64,000 bases of DNA, taken from contig OOIN01000004.1 in NCBI GenBank assembly GCA_900323505.1, forward strand, positions 1,736,001-1,800,000. Direction: 5' to 3'. Under the pieces are notes generated by a model that had not been told where the DNA came from, ran no database searches, and was given only the letters and a program-made list of their open reading frames with translations. Below, one piece after another: positions 48,827 through 58,657 of this stretch (positions within the stretch are counted from its first letter, which is position 1; the number at the start of each line of letters is the position of its first letter). This stretch comes from Ustilago trichophora (lineage: Eukaryota > Basidiomycota > Ustilaginomycetes > Ustilaginales > Ustilaginaceae). A program made the translations under genes and the position numbers.

Positions 48827-51800
48827 CTTGGCTTGGCTGCTGTCAAAGTGTGAGTGTATAGGTGGAAGTGACGACTCTGCTTCTACTGCTGATCCAGATC
48901 AGTGTTGATGTAGATGTCGATTTCCAATAAAGACAAGAGATGCTGCTGTGCAATTCCGTTGTCCGAGATGATGCTGGTACAGAAAGAAAGGTAGTAGTTG
49001 TCTGTGTATGGAAGCGGGCTGGATGTGTAAAGAAAGGGAAGGTGGCTAGGGGAGGCAAGGGGAAAAAGCGTTGGCAAGAGAGAGGAGAGGAGAGGATAGA
49101 GTGGATACTGCGGCGAGAGCTGCAATTGATGGAGAAAGGGGAGGAAGAAGGAATCAGAGAACGAGGTGAAACACTGGGTTGTCTTTATACCATCTTGGTC
49201 ACTTGTAGAAGATACAAGGGGCAGATACCTTGGACGAAGCAGAGGAGAAGGGGGAGGATGAGGCACAGAGAAGCGTGAGTGGGGGCGGAGTTGGAGGGGA
49301 TTCGAGGCCAGCGGCTGTCCAACCAAGCTAGCGCAGCTGAGCATAAGCATGTCTGCTGACAAGTGAGCGAACGCTGGACTAGGCTCTAAACGGAGGGGAA
49401 CGAGGGGGGAGGAGATGCTGTCATTTGCCGAAGCGGTGTCAGCTCTAGCCGGAGACTCGGCAGGAAAATAGGGCAGACTCGGCTGATGCTTGGTACTCAA
49501 GATGAGTACGAGCCACGGACGATTCAGGGGCGGCAATTCAAGTCTAGACTAGGGCAAGGTAAGGAGAGAGTCAAAGGGAGAGGAGATGTGAAAAGAAGCT
49601 CTACGCAGAAGTTGATGCCAAGAAGGGCGGTGCGGGTCGGACACGGAACCTGAAACGCTGGTCCCTGAATGAAATGCATTGCAGGGAGAGTAAGTGTGTA
49701 TGTCTCACGGCTGTTACTGTTGTCCTCGAGATAAAGCAGGTGATCTCATTAATCGTAAACTCAATCGGAGCCAACGGCGCGCTGGGCCGATGACTTGTGT
49801 GTTGGTGTTGATTCGCATACAATGCTGTGCAACAGCAAACGATGGAGTTTGTTGGAGTTCTGCTTGGCATCTGCTCTTTGCGATAGCACTGCAGAAGATC
49901 GCAAGGGGCCGATAGACGGCTTGGAATTGCGTAAGTTGGTGGAGGAGCCACTCTACCTATGCCCAGTCGCTTGGCGAGACCGCCACATAGCTCTTTGGGA
50001 CATGGTGCAGAAGTACTGTACTGTACATGCATGACGAGTTGGCCGTTTCGGAAACAAACTGTCATGGATCGGTGTTGCAAGCGCCGCCTTACAGTCACAG
50101 TCCCGCAAACCAGAGCGGATTGCGAACCTCGATCTGGCCTCGATTGGAAAGGGGCACGAGCTGGATTGCCGGAAGAATTGGGAAAAGTGCAAAGGAAAGA
50201 GAGAGAGCATGTGGTGCGGCACGGCATCTTGCGAGCAAGTTGGTGAGCATAAAGGCAGCAGTGGATAGTCAGAGAACCTAGACGTGCACCATTTTGCGTT
50301 TCACTCCTTGTGCACGAATGATACTGTACCAAGCCCATTTCTCTCTCTCTTTCTCCACCCATTCAACGCCATCCAACTGCCAAAGCTTGGGGCGAGCCTG
50401 GTGCAAGCCTGACCTCACCTCTTCGTCATTGTATCAGTCACATCTGGCCAGCCCCGAATCCATCTTTACCTCTCATCTTGAGACGCAAAGGAACCTTGTA
50501 AGCTGCAAATTAGCATGCAGGGAGAGGAGCGGGATGTTGAGCCTGGATGCACGTCTTTGCTTAGGCGCAGTACACAGTGCTGCAAGAGATGCTTGACAGA
50601 GGCGGCTCTTTTGCAGTCTGGGTAGCCAACACCTTGTCAGAAAAACGTTGGGCGGCTGATCTACACAAAGAGTTTCTCTTCCTGCCAAACTGCCAAACAA
50701 GGCAAGTGCCAAAAATCCAAAGTGTTGGTCTCGCCTAAACACGCCACGCATTTTTTTTTCCCTCAAAAAGAAAAAGTAACCTGCAGATTGACGATCCTCA
50801 AACCAGGCAAGACGAAAGAAGAGGCATTCTAAGAGTGTGGCTTTTGCCTAACCCCCCTCGCACCTTCCTTCCTATTTGGGCTTGGTGGCAGAGAGGATTT
50901 CGCTTCGAACAAGTGCATCTCACTATCAAGCCTGCTTTTCCTGCCAGGTCTAGCTTTTCAGTGCCGACGGCTCTCCTGTCAAATGCAGCTACCAAGCGAT
51001 GTCAAGTTGCCGCGTGCACAGAGTTCTCGGTAGCGTTACCTTGCTTCGAACAAGCAAGCGAAGACACAAGAAAAAAAGGAGATCGGCAATTGAAAGTCTT
51101 TTTTCAATCTCTCCTCAGCAGCAGCAGCAACAGCAGCAGCAACAGCAGCAGCAACAGCAGCAGCAGCAACAGCAGCAGCAACAGCAGCAGCAACAGCAGC
51201 AGCAAGACCAACATGAGATCCAAGCTGTAAGGCATAATTGAAAGGATACAGTGAATCTAGGGATGCAGTTCTATCTAGACGGGCCATGGTTCAAAGATGG
51301 TCTACCGCTCACTTGCTCAGCCGTCCTTGAATGTCGCGAAAAGGGCACTTGAGCAAGCGATCCAGTGCGTTTTGCTGCTTTACCATATTCAAGCCCCGAC
51401 ACCGGATTTTTTAACGCGTTGCGACATCATTGACCCTCTCTCCTTCCCTTCGATGGCAAGCATGGTCGATGTGGGGTAGATGTTGCTTTCAACCCGATTG
51501 GACTGCAATGCAGCACCATGGGCTTCCATCGCTCTTGGCTGCGGAGGTCGAATGTCATATTCACCATCTTGCCTGACTGGCTCACCGTCGCCAAGCGAAA
51601 GTAGGCAATCTTAATGCCACACAAGCGCCGAGATTTCTTATTTTTTATTGCCCACCTGCGTTGCACTGTGCGGTAGCGATTGCGGACGATTGCCGTAGCC
51701 CGCTTGATTTGGGCGGTTGTACTGCAATGTCAATTTAGCCCCTGTCTTGATCGTGTGGACCTCCTTCCAAAGTGACACTTTTGCCGCCACACACATACAG

Positions 51801-53183
51801 TCTTGCCTGACTGGTGCACTTGTCGCACATTGTGGACAATCTCCACTCTTGCCTTCCATAAATCTTGGCTTTGGCTTTTCTTTGTCATCCCGAGAGTCAA
51901 TCGGTCGATCATGATCTTTGCAAGCCAAGCCAAAGCCAAGAATTACCATGTGCTTGTCCCGTCATACACCGCAGATCATCTTTTGTGTTCGAACCCACAG
52001 ACGGCGGCAATGTCCAGCTGAATGGATGAATGGAAGGCTTCAAAGTGACACAGCATTTTTGAGTCGGAGGCTTGCAAGTTCTCAACTTCCGCTGGAAACC
52101 CCATTTCAGAACAGCCTCACACTCATCCAAACGATCCTAGTGACACTCTTACCACATATCTGTCTAAATCCATATCACAAGTAACTTGCCGTATTGCCCC
52201 GTCAAGCCTCAGATCTTGCTCCATCTCACACTAGGAATCCCTCCTTGCATCGCGCGCGAAAGACGAAAAGCAACAACCAATAGACTCACGATCAAGCCAC
52301 CCTGCCGTACCGACCTGTCAACTAGTTGGTGTCGGATCGGGATGCGGGTCAAAAAGAAAAGACAGGGGGATCGTGCGCCATTCGGCTGTCCAGTACTGGC
52401 GCTCACAAATGAAAAGTCGCATGACCATGAGACATGAAATCCGAGCATCGTTCTTCAATACAGTAGATAGAAACATGGCGCGCGTAGCTTTTGGCAGGAG
52501 GCGCTAAAAGAAAACACCGTAGCGAGAGCTAGTTCTTTCGCTTACCCCGCATCGGTTATAGGCTTGTCGGTTAGCGTGCACATTGTGAGGGCTCCTTTCA
52601 TCTGTTCTGATCTTCATCCTAGAGCTGGTGTTGGTGCTGACTAGTGAGGCGAGAGAACAATAAGGAGTGCCCACATGACGGCACAGCGGGTTGCGGCCGA
52701 GGAGCATACGAGATGGATGGCACAACTCATGAGCTGTTACACCGTCACGTCATTACAGCATTTGAAAAATTCAATAAATCGAAGCCAGTTCCAGATTTCT
52801 CGATCTGTGATTGCTGAGACAGAGACTGTCAGCATTTCTCGAATCGATTCCATTCGGAACCGTGGCTGCTTGGCTTGTCACGGACCACCAGAGCAAAGCG
52901 TCATCAGGCTTCACAGCACAGCCCCTGCATTCCTCCACACGACCTGCTCAGCTCGTTCGATCCTTGTCTTCCCTTTCTTCTCGACATCGACCTTGACAGG
53001 CCTTCATCCTTGACTCCCAACAATCGACATCAAACGACACCAAACGACACCTGAAGACCACCTCTGCATCATTGCTAATAGTACGATCAAGACAAACATT
53101 CTCGAATTTTCGCTTAAACCAACGACACAGCATCTTTGCCATTCACTCCCGGCTGCGGGTGCACAGCAGCAAGCTTCGTCAAG
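48827..53183. promoter_or_regulatory. Long divergent intergenic region, glucanase / verprolin
   Basis: A 4.36 kb region without a convincing gene. Near the glucanase (48827-49300) the sequence is pyrimidine-rich on the coding strand, as in a leader, with tttataccatctt about 350 bases upstream. A gtactgtactgtacatg motif lies at 50014-50030. A CAG/CAA repeat lies at 51116-51205. A 253-codon minus frame (50362-49601) and an 80-codon polyglutamine plus frame (50999-51241) were judged unsupported. The last 300 bases look like the verprolin leader. The length may allow a noncoding RNA or an unseen spliced gene. Confidence 0.4.
51116..51205 (+). repeat. (CAG/CAA)30 trinucleotide repeat
   Basis: Ninety bases of CAG interspersed with CAA, read as about 30 Gln codons in the frame beginning at ATG 50999. 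CAA interruptions are regularly spaced. There is no sign that the flanking sequence is coding, so it is listed as a microsatellite. Confidence 0.85.
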
Positions 53184-54631
53184 ATGAACGCAGAGCTCCT
53201 GCAGTCGATTCAAAAGGGCAAAGGCCTTAAAAGTACGGCTCCCTCCAACTTTCTTGATCAAATGTGTCCTGCTGTTGCTGACTTTCACCCTTCTTTACCC
53301 TGTGTTGAATTACATTTCTGCCAACAGAGACCGTCACTAATGACCGTTCCGCACCTCAAGTCGAAGGTGGGAAAAGTGGAGGCGGAGGTGGTGGAGGTAT
53401 CACACGCTCTGGCGATTCCGGCGGTGGGGGAGGAGGAGGAGGACCAGCACTTGGAGGACCACCTGGACTAGGTGGATTGTTCGCTGGTGGCATGCCAAAG
53501 CTCAAACCTAGCGGAGGACCTGGTTCGACGATCAATACAAGTCTCGGAAAGCCTCCCGCTCGACCAGGTGCTGCTGCTCCTGCTGCTCCTCGAATTCCAT
53601 CCTCTTCTTCTCCGGCTGCTCCTCCACCGCCACCGCCTCCTGCTGGAGGACGACCTGCTCCATCCAGAGGACCGCCTCCTCCCCCAAGCGCGGCAGCGCC
53701 CTCGCTGCCTTCGCGTGGTGTGCCGCCGCCGCCGAGTAGGCCTTCTCCAGCAGCAACGGCGGCGGCACCTCCTCCGCCACCGCCTCCTCCTGGTAGGCCA
53801 CCAAGTGGTGCACCCAGTGCGCCTCCTCCGCCGCCGCCTCCCGGTCGACCAAATGCGATTGCACCACCACCGCCTCCTCCACCGGGCAGACCAGCAAGCA
53901 GTGCACCTTCTGCTCCCCCTCCTCCGCCTCCGCCTGGTCGTCCGAGTGCCGTAGCCCAACCACCTCCACCTCCCCCTCCACCGTCACGACCCAGCCCAGC
54001 AGCAGCAGCCCCGCCGGTAGCAGTGCCAGCAACCCCATCTCGACCCTCTGGCGTACCTCCTCCTCCTCCACCGCCCCCTCCTTCTGCAGGAGGCTCCAGC
54101 GCGCCTCCTTCACGAGTTGTCCCCGTTCCACCAGCCGCACCGACACCCGCACCCGCACCCGCCTCACCAGCACCAACACCACCCCGTCGCTCAGCAGTCC
54201 CTCCTCCACCTCCTCCCCCTCCTTCTGGCGGTCACTCACGTCCCACCTCCTCATCGACCGCCCCCTCCGCACCTCCTCCTCCTCCGCCCGGTCGAGCAGC
54301 GCCTCCTATACGCGCACCACCACCTCCTGTCGCCGCACCCCCATCCCGCGTTCCACCACCTCCTGTCGCTGCCCCGCCCATCCGCACCGCAAGCTCAACC
54401 CTCGCCACACCACCCATTCGCACAGCCAGCACAGCCAACGGGGGCGAAGCTGCGGCCGCTGCAATTAGCAGGATTCCAAGCCCACCCTTAACCTCGGGGT
54501 CACTCAGCTTTTCGCCAAGTAGCAACTTTCCTCCACCGCGCGGCTTCAATGCGTCTGCGGCTTCTCAACATAGATATCCTAGTGGGTCGTCCAAGGGTAG
54601 CAGTTTCGACTTTAGGTCTCTTGCTGCATAG
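53184..54631 (+). CDS. VRP1: Verprolin (Vrp1/WIP family), two exons
   Basis: Exons 53184-53232 and 53328-54631 join to give 450 residues. Exon 1 encodes MNAELLQSIQKGKGLK. The intron (95 bases, gtacgg...caacag) splits a Lys codon, and exon 2 continues KTVTNDRSAPQVEGGKSGG, restoring the WH2 actin-binding motif LLxxIxxGxxLKKTxTNDRS. A Gly-rich linker and GGPPGLGGLFAGGMPKLKP follow, then ~300 residues of polyproline repeats (PPPPPPPGRP type) that bind profilin and SH3 proteins. The C-terminal FSPSSNFPPPRGFNASAA, together with the nearby YPSG, resembles the WASP-binding end of the family. It should link Las17/WASP, type I myosin and actin at endocytic patches. Without splicing the WH2 motif is lost. 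Confidence 0.92.
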
Positions 54632-55093
54632 TGATGCTGCGTCACCGTCACTATGATATGTACATCTAAGTAAGACTCAATGCAAGATGTTTCCAAGCGA
54701 TCGCAGATCTGTGTCGTTTTCGTCTTTGACTGAGGCATGGACCGAGTTGTGGTAGCATCTTTAACTCGAGTGTGTCTTTGGCTTGGTCTCCTCGTCTGCA
54801 AATCCTGGAGGTCGAAAGTATGAAAGCGTCTTTTGGAAAATGGGCGAGTTCATCAGACAAGATCTAGCTAACAGACCTCACATTCTTCATGCCTTCTGAT
54901 CTGTGTTTCCAACAGTTGAACACTCTGACACGTTTTCGCGCAACCAGGCCTTGTCTCGCCCTGTGAGTTGACTCAAGGAAATATCAAGGCAGTTTGAGGA
55001 ATAGGTCAACTTGAATTCCATCCTTCTGAAGAAGAGGAAAAAAGAGTGTGTGTATGTGCGTCAAGTAGCTACAGTCCAAACCACATGAATGAT
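54632..55093. other. Convergent 3' region, verprolin / membrane protein
   Basis: A 462 bp stretch between two convergent stop codons. Nothing gene-like is seen; both 3' untranslated regions lie here. Confidence 0.5.
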
Positions 55094-57373
55094 CTATTTC
55101 GGCAATCCGAAAGGTGGAGGTACAGGTAGCGGTCTGAAGCTTGCACCGGATGTTGCGGCTAATTCAGGTTTTGTTGGGTTTATAACAAGCTTTGCTGGTA
55201 CATGGTGAGTGAATCTTGTTGGAGAAGCCAAACCTACGGAAGTTGTATTCTTCCTTTCGAGGGTTGTAGATTTGGATTTGTGATGTTCGGGTCGAATTTG
55301 TGTTTTGCTACGATGAGCTTCCGCTTGACGACCTCTATAAGTCCCTACACCAACAGCACGGGTGGTGGTGGAGGAGGAGGAAGGTTCTTCCATGTTGAGA
55401 ATCAGAGGTTTAATACTGCGAGCACGACGTGCGGAATGATGGAGCGATTTTTGACGCTCTGGAAACGCTCCTGGTACTGAAACTTGACTACCTCCAAAAG
55501 TTCCATCGCCACTAACGATCGATGATGAATGCGTCATACTTGCCTCTTTGGGAAGCTTGGATGTACCATTTGTGCAAGAAACCGAGGAGCAAGACGAGGA
55601 AGAGCAAGATTTTTTCTCTAGATCCGCCAATTTTTCGGTGAGCAAGGAAAGTTCGAGTTTCGGCGGCGGTTTACGAGAGTGTGGTTTGATTTTCACCGTG
55701 TCCTTCTTTACAGCGGCAGCAGCGGCAGCCGCAGGGACTCCGACTGGGACTGAAGAGGGTTGAGAATGCTGAGGCATCGCTTGGGAGGAAGAGGTGCGAG
55801 GGAGAAGGACGCGTGCAGTACCAAAAGGTTCTCCTGCTTTGAATGCTGCGGGTGTCTTGTGCATTTCAGCAGAGCAAGAAGGTTGAATGGCCCAGCCTGA
55901 GGAAGCGGTGGTGAGGACGGGATTTTGTGTGCCAAGGTTGGACTGACGAAGAGCTCCAGGTTGTTGAGTGATCGTGTTGAAGCTATATGCGTTTCTCTCT
56001 ACCATTGATGGTCTAACCTCTGTCGCTCCGGTTGAAGCAGCAGTGAGCGAGCGAAGACGATCGGTAATACGTTGAGATAAACTCCTCCTTACCACCCCTC
56101 CAGCACCATCAACACCACCTCCATCTTGAAGCATACTATCGTACGCAGCCCTAGCCTGTTCCTCATCTCCACCATCCGGACCACCATCCGTCAAAAACTT
56201 TGGTCGAACACTACCGAACAATCCATCACCCTTATTCGAAGAAAGATCACTCCTACTCCTCTTCTCCCTCAAAATCCTCTCGCGATAACTATCAGCCAAA
56301 TGAGGCGGAACTGCAAACACTTCATCCCCAACCTCGATCAGTACACTTCCATCCTGAGTGCGTCTGGCAAAACTACCCAGCTTCTTCTTCGTCATGGCTC
56401 GCCTCAAGCTTCTGGCCGCATTGACACCTGGTGGACTGGAAGTGAATCGATCCGAAGAAGAATTCTTCTTACCAGAAGAGCAAGAAGAAGAAGAAGGACA
56501 AGTCGAGTCGAAGGAGTAAGATTTCTTGAGATTATCGCGACGTAGTTGGTCGTGGGCTATGGCACGGGCGATGGCGATGAGGAGCATTATGGCCAGAATT
56601 CCGGCACATGCCAGACCTGCAACGATGAGTGGGAAAAGTTTGTGTTTAGGGCTGAGGAGGGATACGTTGGAATTGTCAGGGGGGTCGTCGGATTGCTGAG
56701 AGGCCTTTGTGGGTGTAGCCGAGGGCGTGGTTGAAGAAGAGGCTGTAGAAGCAGGGTTTGAAGCGGAAGAAGCAAGATTAGAAGCAGAAGATGCTGATGA
56801 AGGTGCGGTTGGAGAAGTGATGATCTTGGACAGCGGTACAGGAGCAGAAGAAGACGCAGGGGGAGTCGCCGAAGCAGAAGAAGGAGAGCGATCCGAGCCT
56901 GGTGTCGAACTAGCTGCATTTGCACCACCGCTAGCACTACTGGCATCATTGTTTCCACTTGCACTGTTCGTCGGCGAAGCGGCTGCAGCTGCAGCCAACA
57001 CAGAAGCAGGGACCGCATTTCCCGCATTTCCCGCACTCCCTCCTCCTCCACCCATCAGACCAACCAACCCACCTCCAGGTAAAGCATCATTACCATTACC
57101 ACTAACACCACTATTCCCCGCAGCCGTCTGTGGAAGCATTGAAATCTGCCTCTTTTCTACACCCCTGGGTAGAGGATGAACACTCCACTGCAAAGAATCT
57201 CCACCTGGCAGATACTTGTGCAGAAGCTGATCAAACAAATCCCTCTGTGGTTTGTCTGCGCTCACTGCCCGAGCATAAACCCCGATTTCCTCACCACTGT
57301 GCGACCAAGAGAAGAGAAAGATCGACATCCAAACAAATCCAATCAGCCACAAAGGCTGCTTAACTCGAGTCAT
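55094..57373 (-). CDS. Single-pass membrane protein of unknown function
   Basis: A 759-residue protein. A signal peptide or signal anchor (PLWLIGFVWMSIFLFSW, about 7-23) is followed by a luminal/extracellular Ser/Ala/Thr-rich region of ~220 residues. That region contains a dibasic site (PRGVEKRQIS) that Kex2 might cut. A second hydrophobic helix (LFPLIVAGLACAGILAIMLL, about 245-268) ends in basic residues. The ~490-residue cytoplasmic tail is Ser-rich and holds a conserved-looking block, RRTQDGSVLIEVGDEVFAVP then PHLADSYRERI, and several Ser/Lys phosphosite-like stretches. This is the topology of mucin-like wall sensors or stress sensors, but no cysteine-rich WSC domain is seen, so no function is claimed. 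Start ATG 57373 is the first in frame. Confidence 0.75.
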   Translation of the reverse strand: MTRVKQPLWLIGFVWMSIFLFSWSHSGEEIGVYARAVSADKPQRDLFDQLLHKYLPGGDSLQWSVHPLPRGVEKRQISMLPQTAAGNSGVSGNGNDALPGGGLVGLMGGGGGSAGNAGNAVPASVLAAAAAASPTNSASGNNDASSASGGANAASSTPGSDRSPSSASATPPASSSAPVPLSKIITSPTAPSSASSASNLASSASNPASTASSSTTPSATPTKASQQSDDPPDNSNVSLLSPKHKLFPLIVAGLACAGILAIMLLIAIARAIAHDQLRRDNLKKSYSFDSTCPSSSSCSSGKKNSSSDRFTSSPPGVNAARSLRRAMTKKKLGSFARRTQDGSVLIEVGDEVFAVPPHLADSYRERILREKRSRSDLSSNKGDGLFGSVRPKFLTDGGPDGGDEEQARAAYDSMLQDGGGVDGAGGVVRRSLSQRITDRLRSLTAASTGATEVRPSMVERNAYSFNTITQQPGALRQSNLGTQNPVLTTASSGWAIQPSCSAEMHKTPAAFKAGEPFGTARVLLPRTSSSQAMPQHSQPSSVPVGVPAAAAAAAVKKDTVKIKPHSRKPPPKLELSLLTEKLADLEKKSCSSSSCSSVSCTNGTSKLPKEASMTHSSSIVSGDGTFGGSQVSVPGAFPERQKSLHHSARRARSIKPLILNMEEPSSSSTTTRAVGVGTYRGRQAEAHRSKTQIRPEHHKSKSTTLERKNTTSVGLASPTRFTHHVPAKLVINPTKPELAATSGASFRPLPVPPPFGLPK

Positions 57374-58657
57374 CTTTGAAAGAGTAATGTTCTTGACGAG
57401 TTTCTTGAAGAGACAAGTCCGGCTTGCCTTTTTCCACAGGAAATGAAAAGAAAAGATTCTTGAGAAAGGTCTTAAAAAGGGGGAATATGAAGGGGGAAAG
57501 TTGATGTTTATGCTAGCTTTGAACCAAATCGCATCGAGCAGAAATGGAAGGATTTTGGAGAAATGTTATCAGACCTGCTGATACAGATATCACCAACAAA
57601 AGAACAAGAAGAAGAAGAAGAAGAAGAAGGAAGAAAAAAAGAGGACCTGTCCTCGAAGAAGAAATTTTTGATCCACCGATTGAATGGAGTGGTATGAAGA
57701 ATGGATGGAGGTCAGAAGGGAAACATGTCGATGAGGGCTAGGAGTTGGTTGAGTTTGGGTGATCTTTCTTGCCCACTCTTCTGGGGGGCGAGGGCTTAGC
57801 ATTCGAGTTCCAGGGTGGTATTGCTCAGCCCAGTAGTGCAAGAGATAAAGACGAAAGTAGAGTCTGCTTCAGCAATCACCCTCCCCCTTTTACTTTTCCC
57901 CTCTTTTGACTGAAAGTCTATCACTCCGATCCAAGCAAAAAGCGAACACAACCATTTCTATTCAATCTTGCTTACAACCATAAACCAACTTCCAACAATC
58001 CAGAAACAAGACTCACCATTCACACCTCGAATACAAACCCAAACCATTCCACCGCAGAATCACTTCTAACTACTACACCTACACACACAATACAAAACCA
58101 CTCATGAGAATAACTGTCTACCAAAACGTTTCCATACAAACCACAATAACGAAAATCTCAAGACTGCTACCACTTATACTGTACAGTCTATAGAAGACCC
58201 AAAACAAAAAAAAGACGTGTGCAGTAAATGACATGTCTCAACCACCATGTCTTAATTTCATTTTATTTTTATTTTTATTTTTACCGTAAAGTTCAATTCT
58301 TAACCCGCATCGTACACAGTACTGTACTGTACAGTATTACGAAGCTCAATTCTTAACCAAATCCTCCATCTTTCAAGCCATACATTTCCACCCTTACCCA
58401 ACCCACGCAGCGCTCATCTCCACTCTTCGAGCTAAAGGAAATGAGAATCTACTGAATTGTTAAACGAATACAAGTACAACAAGGGGATATGATGCGAATT
58501 TAGGGAAAGATGCTTTTTTTGGGTTGGACCAAATAATGTGCGATAGAGAGAGAAAGAGACATGCGATGAAACCTTTTCTTGATAGCCTTAACTTGAAGTG
58601 AAGATGTCGCTGTTGGAGCGAAGTCCCCACCTGGCCTTTTTGTCGTTATCATTGCGC
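57374..58657. other. Intergenic: membrane-protein promoter and aspartokinase 3' flank
   Basis: About 1.28 kb. It contains a GAA repeat (57605-57630) in the leader side, a ttatactgtacagtc word at 58175-58190, a tttta repeat at 58262-58284 and a CAGTA/TACTG array at 58313-58337. No gene is supported. Confidence 0.45.
58313..58337. repeat. TACTG/CAGTA palindromic array
   Basis: acagtactgtactgtacagta: inverted and direct copies of the same pentanucleotide found elsewhere in the intergenic DNA of this window. Confidence 0.8.

Noticed and set aside
49601..50362. 253-codon ATG frame on the minus strand
   Set aside because: Irregular Cys/His/Arg-rich composition without domains, no splice support, and it runs through sequence resembling promoter and microsatellite DNA.
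50999..51241. 80-codon ATG frame with ~30 Gln
   Set aside because: Coding potential comes only from the CAG/CAA repeat; flanks look noncoding.
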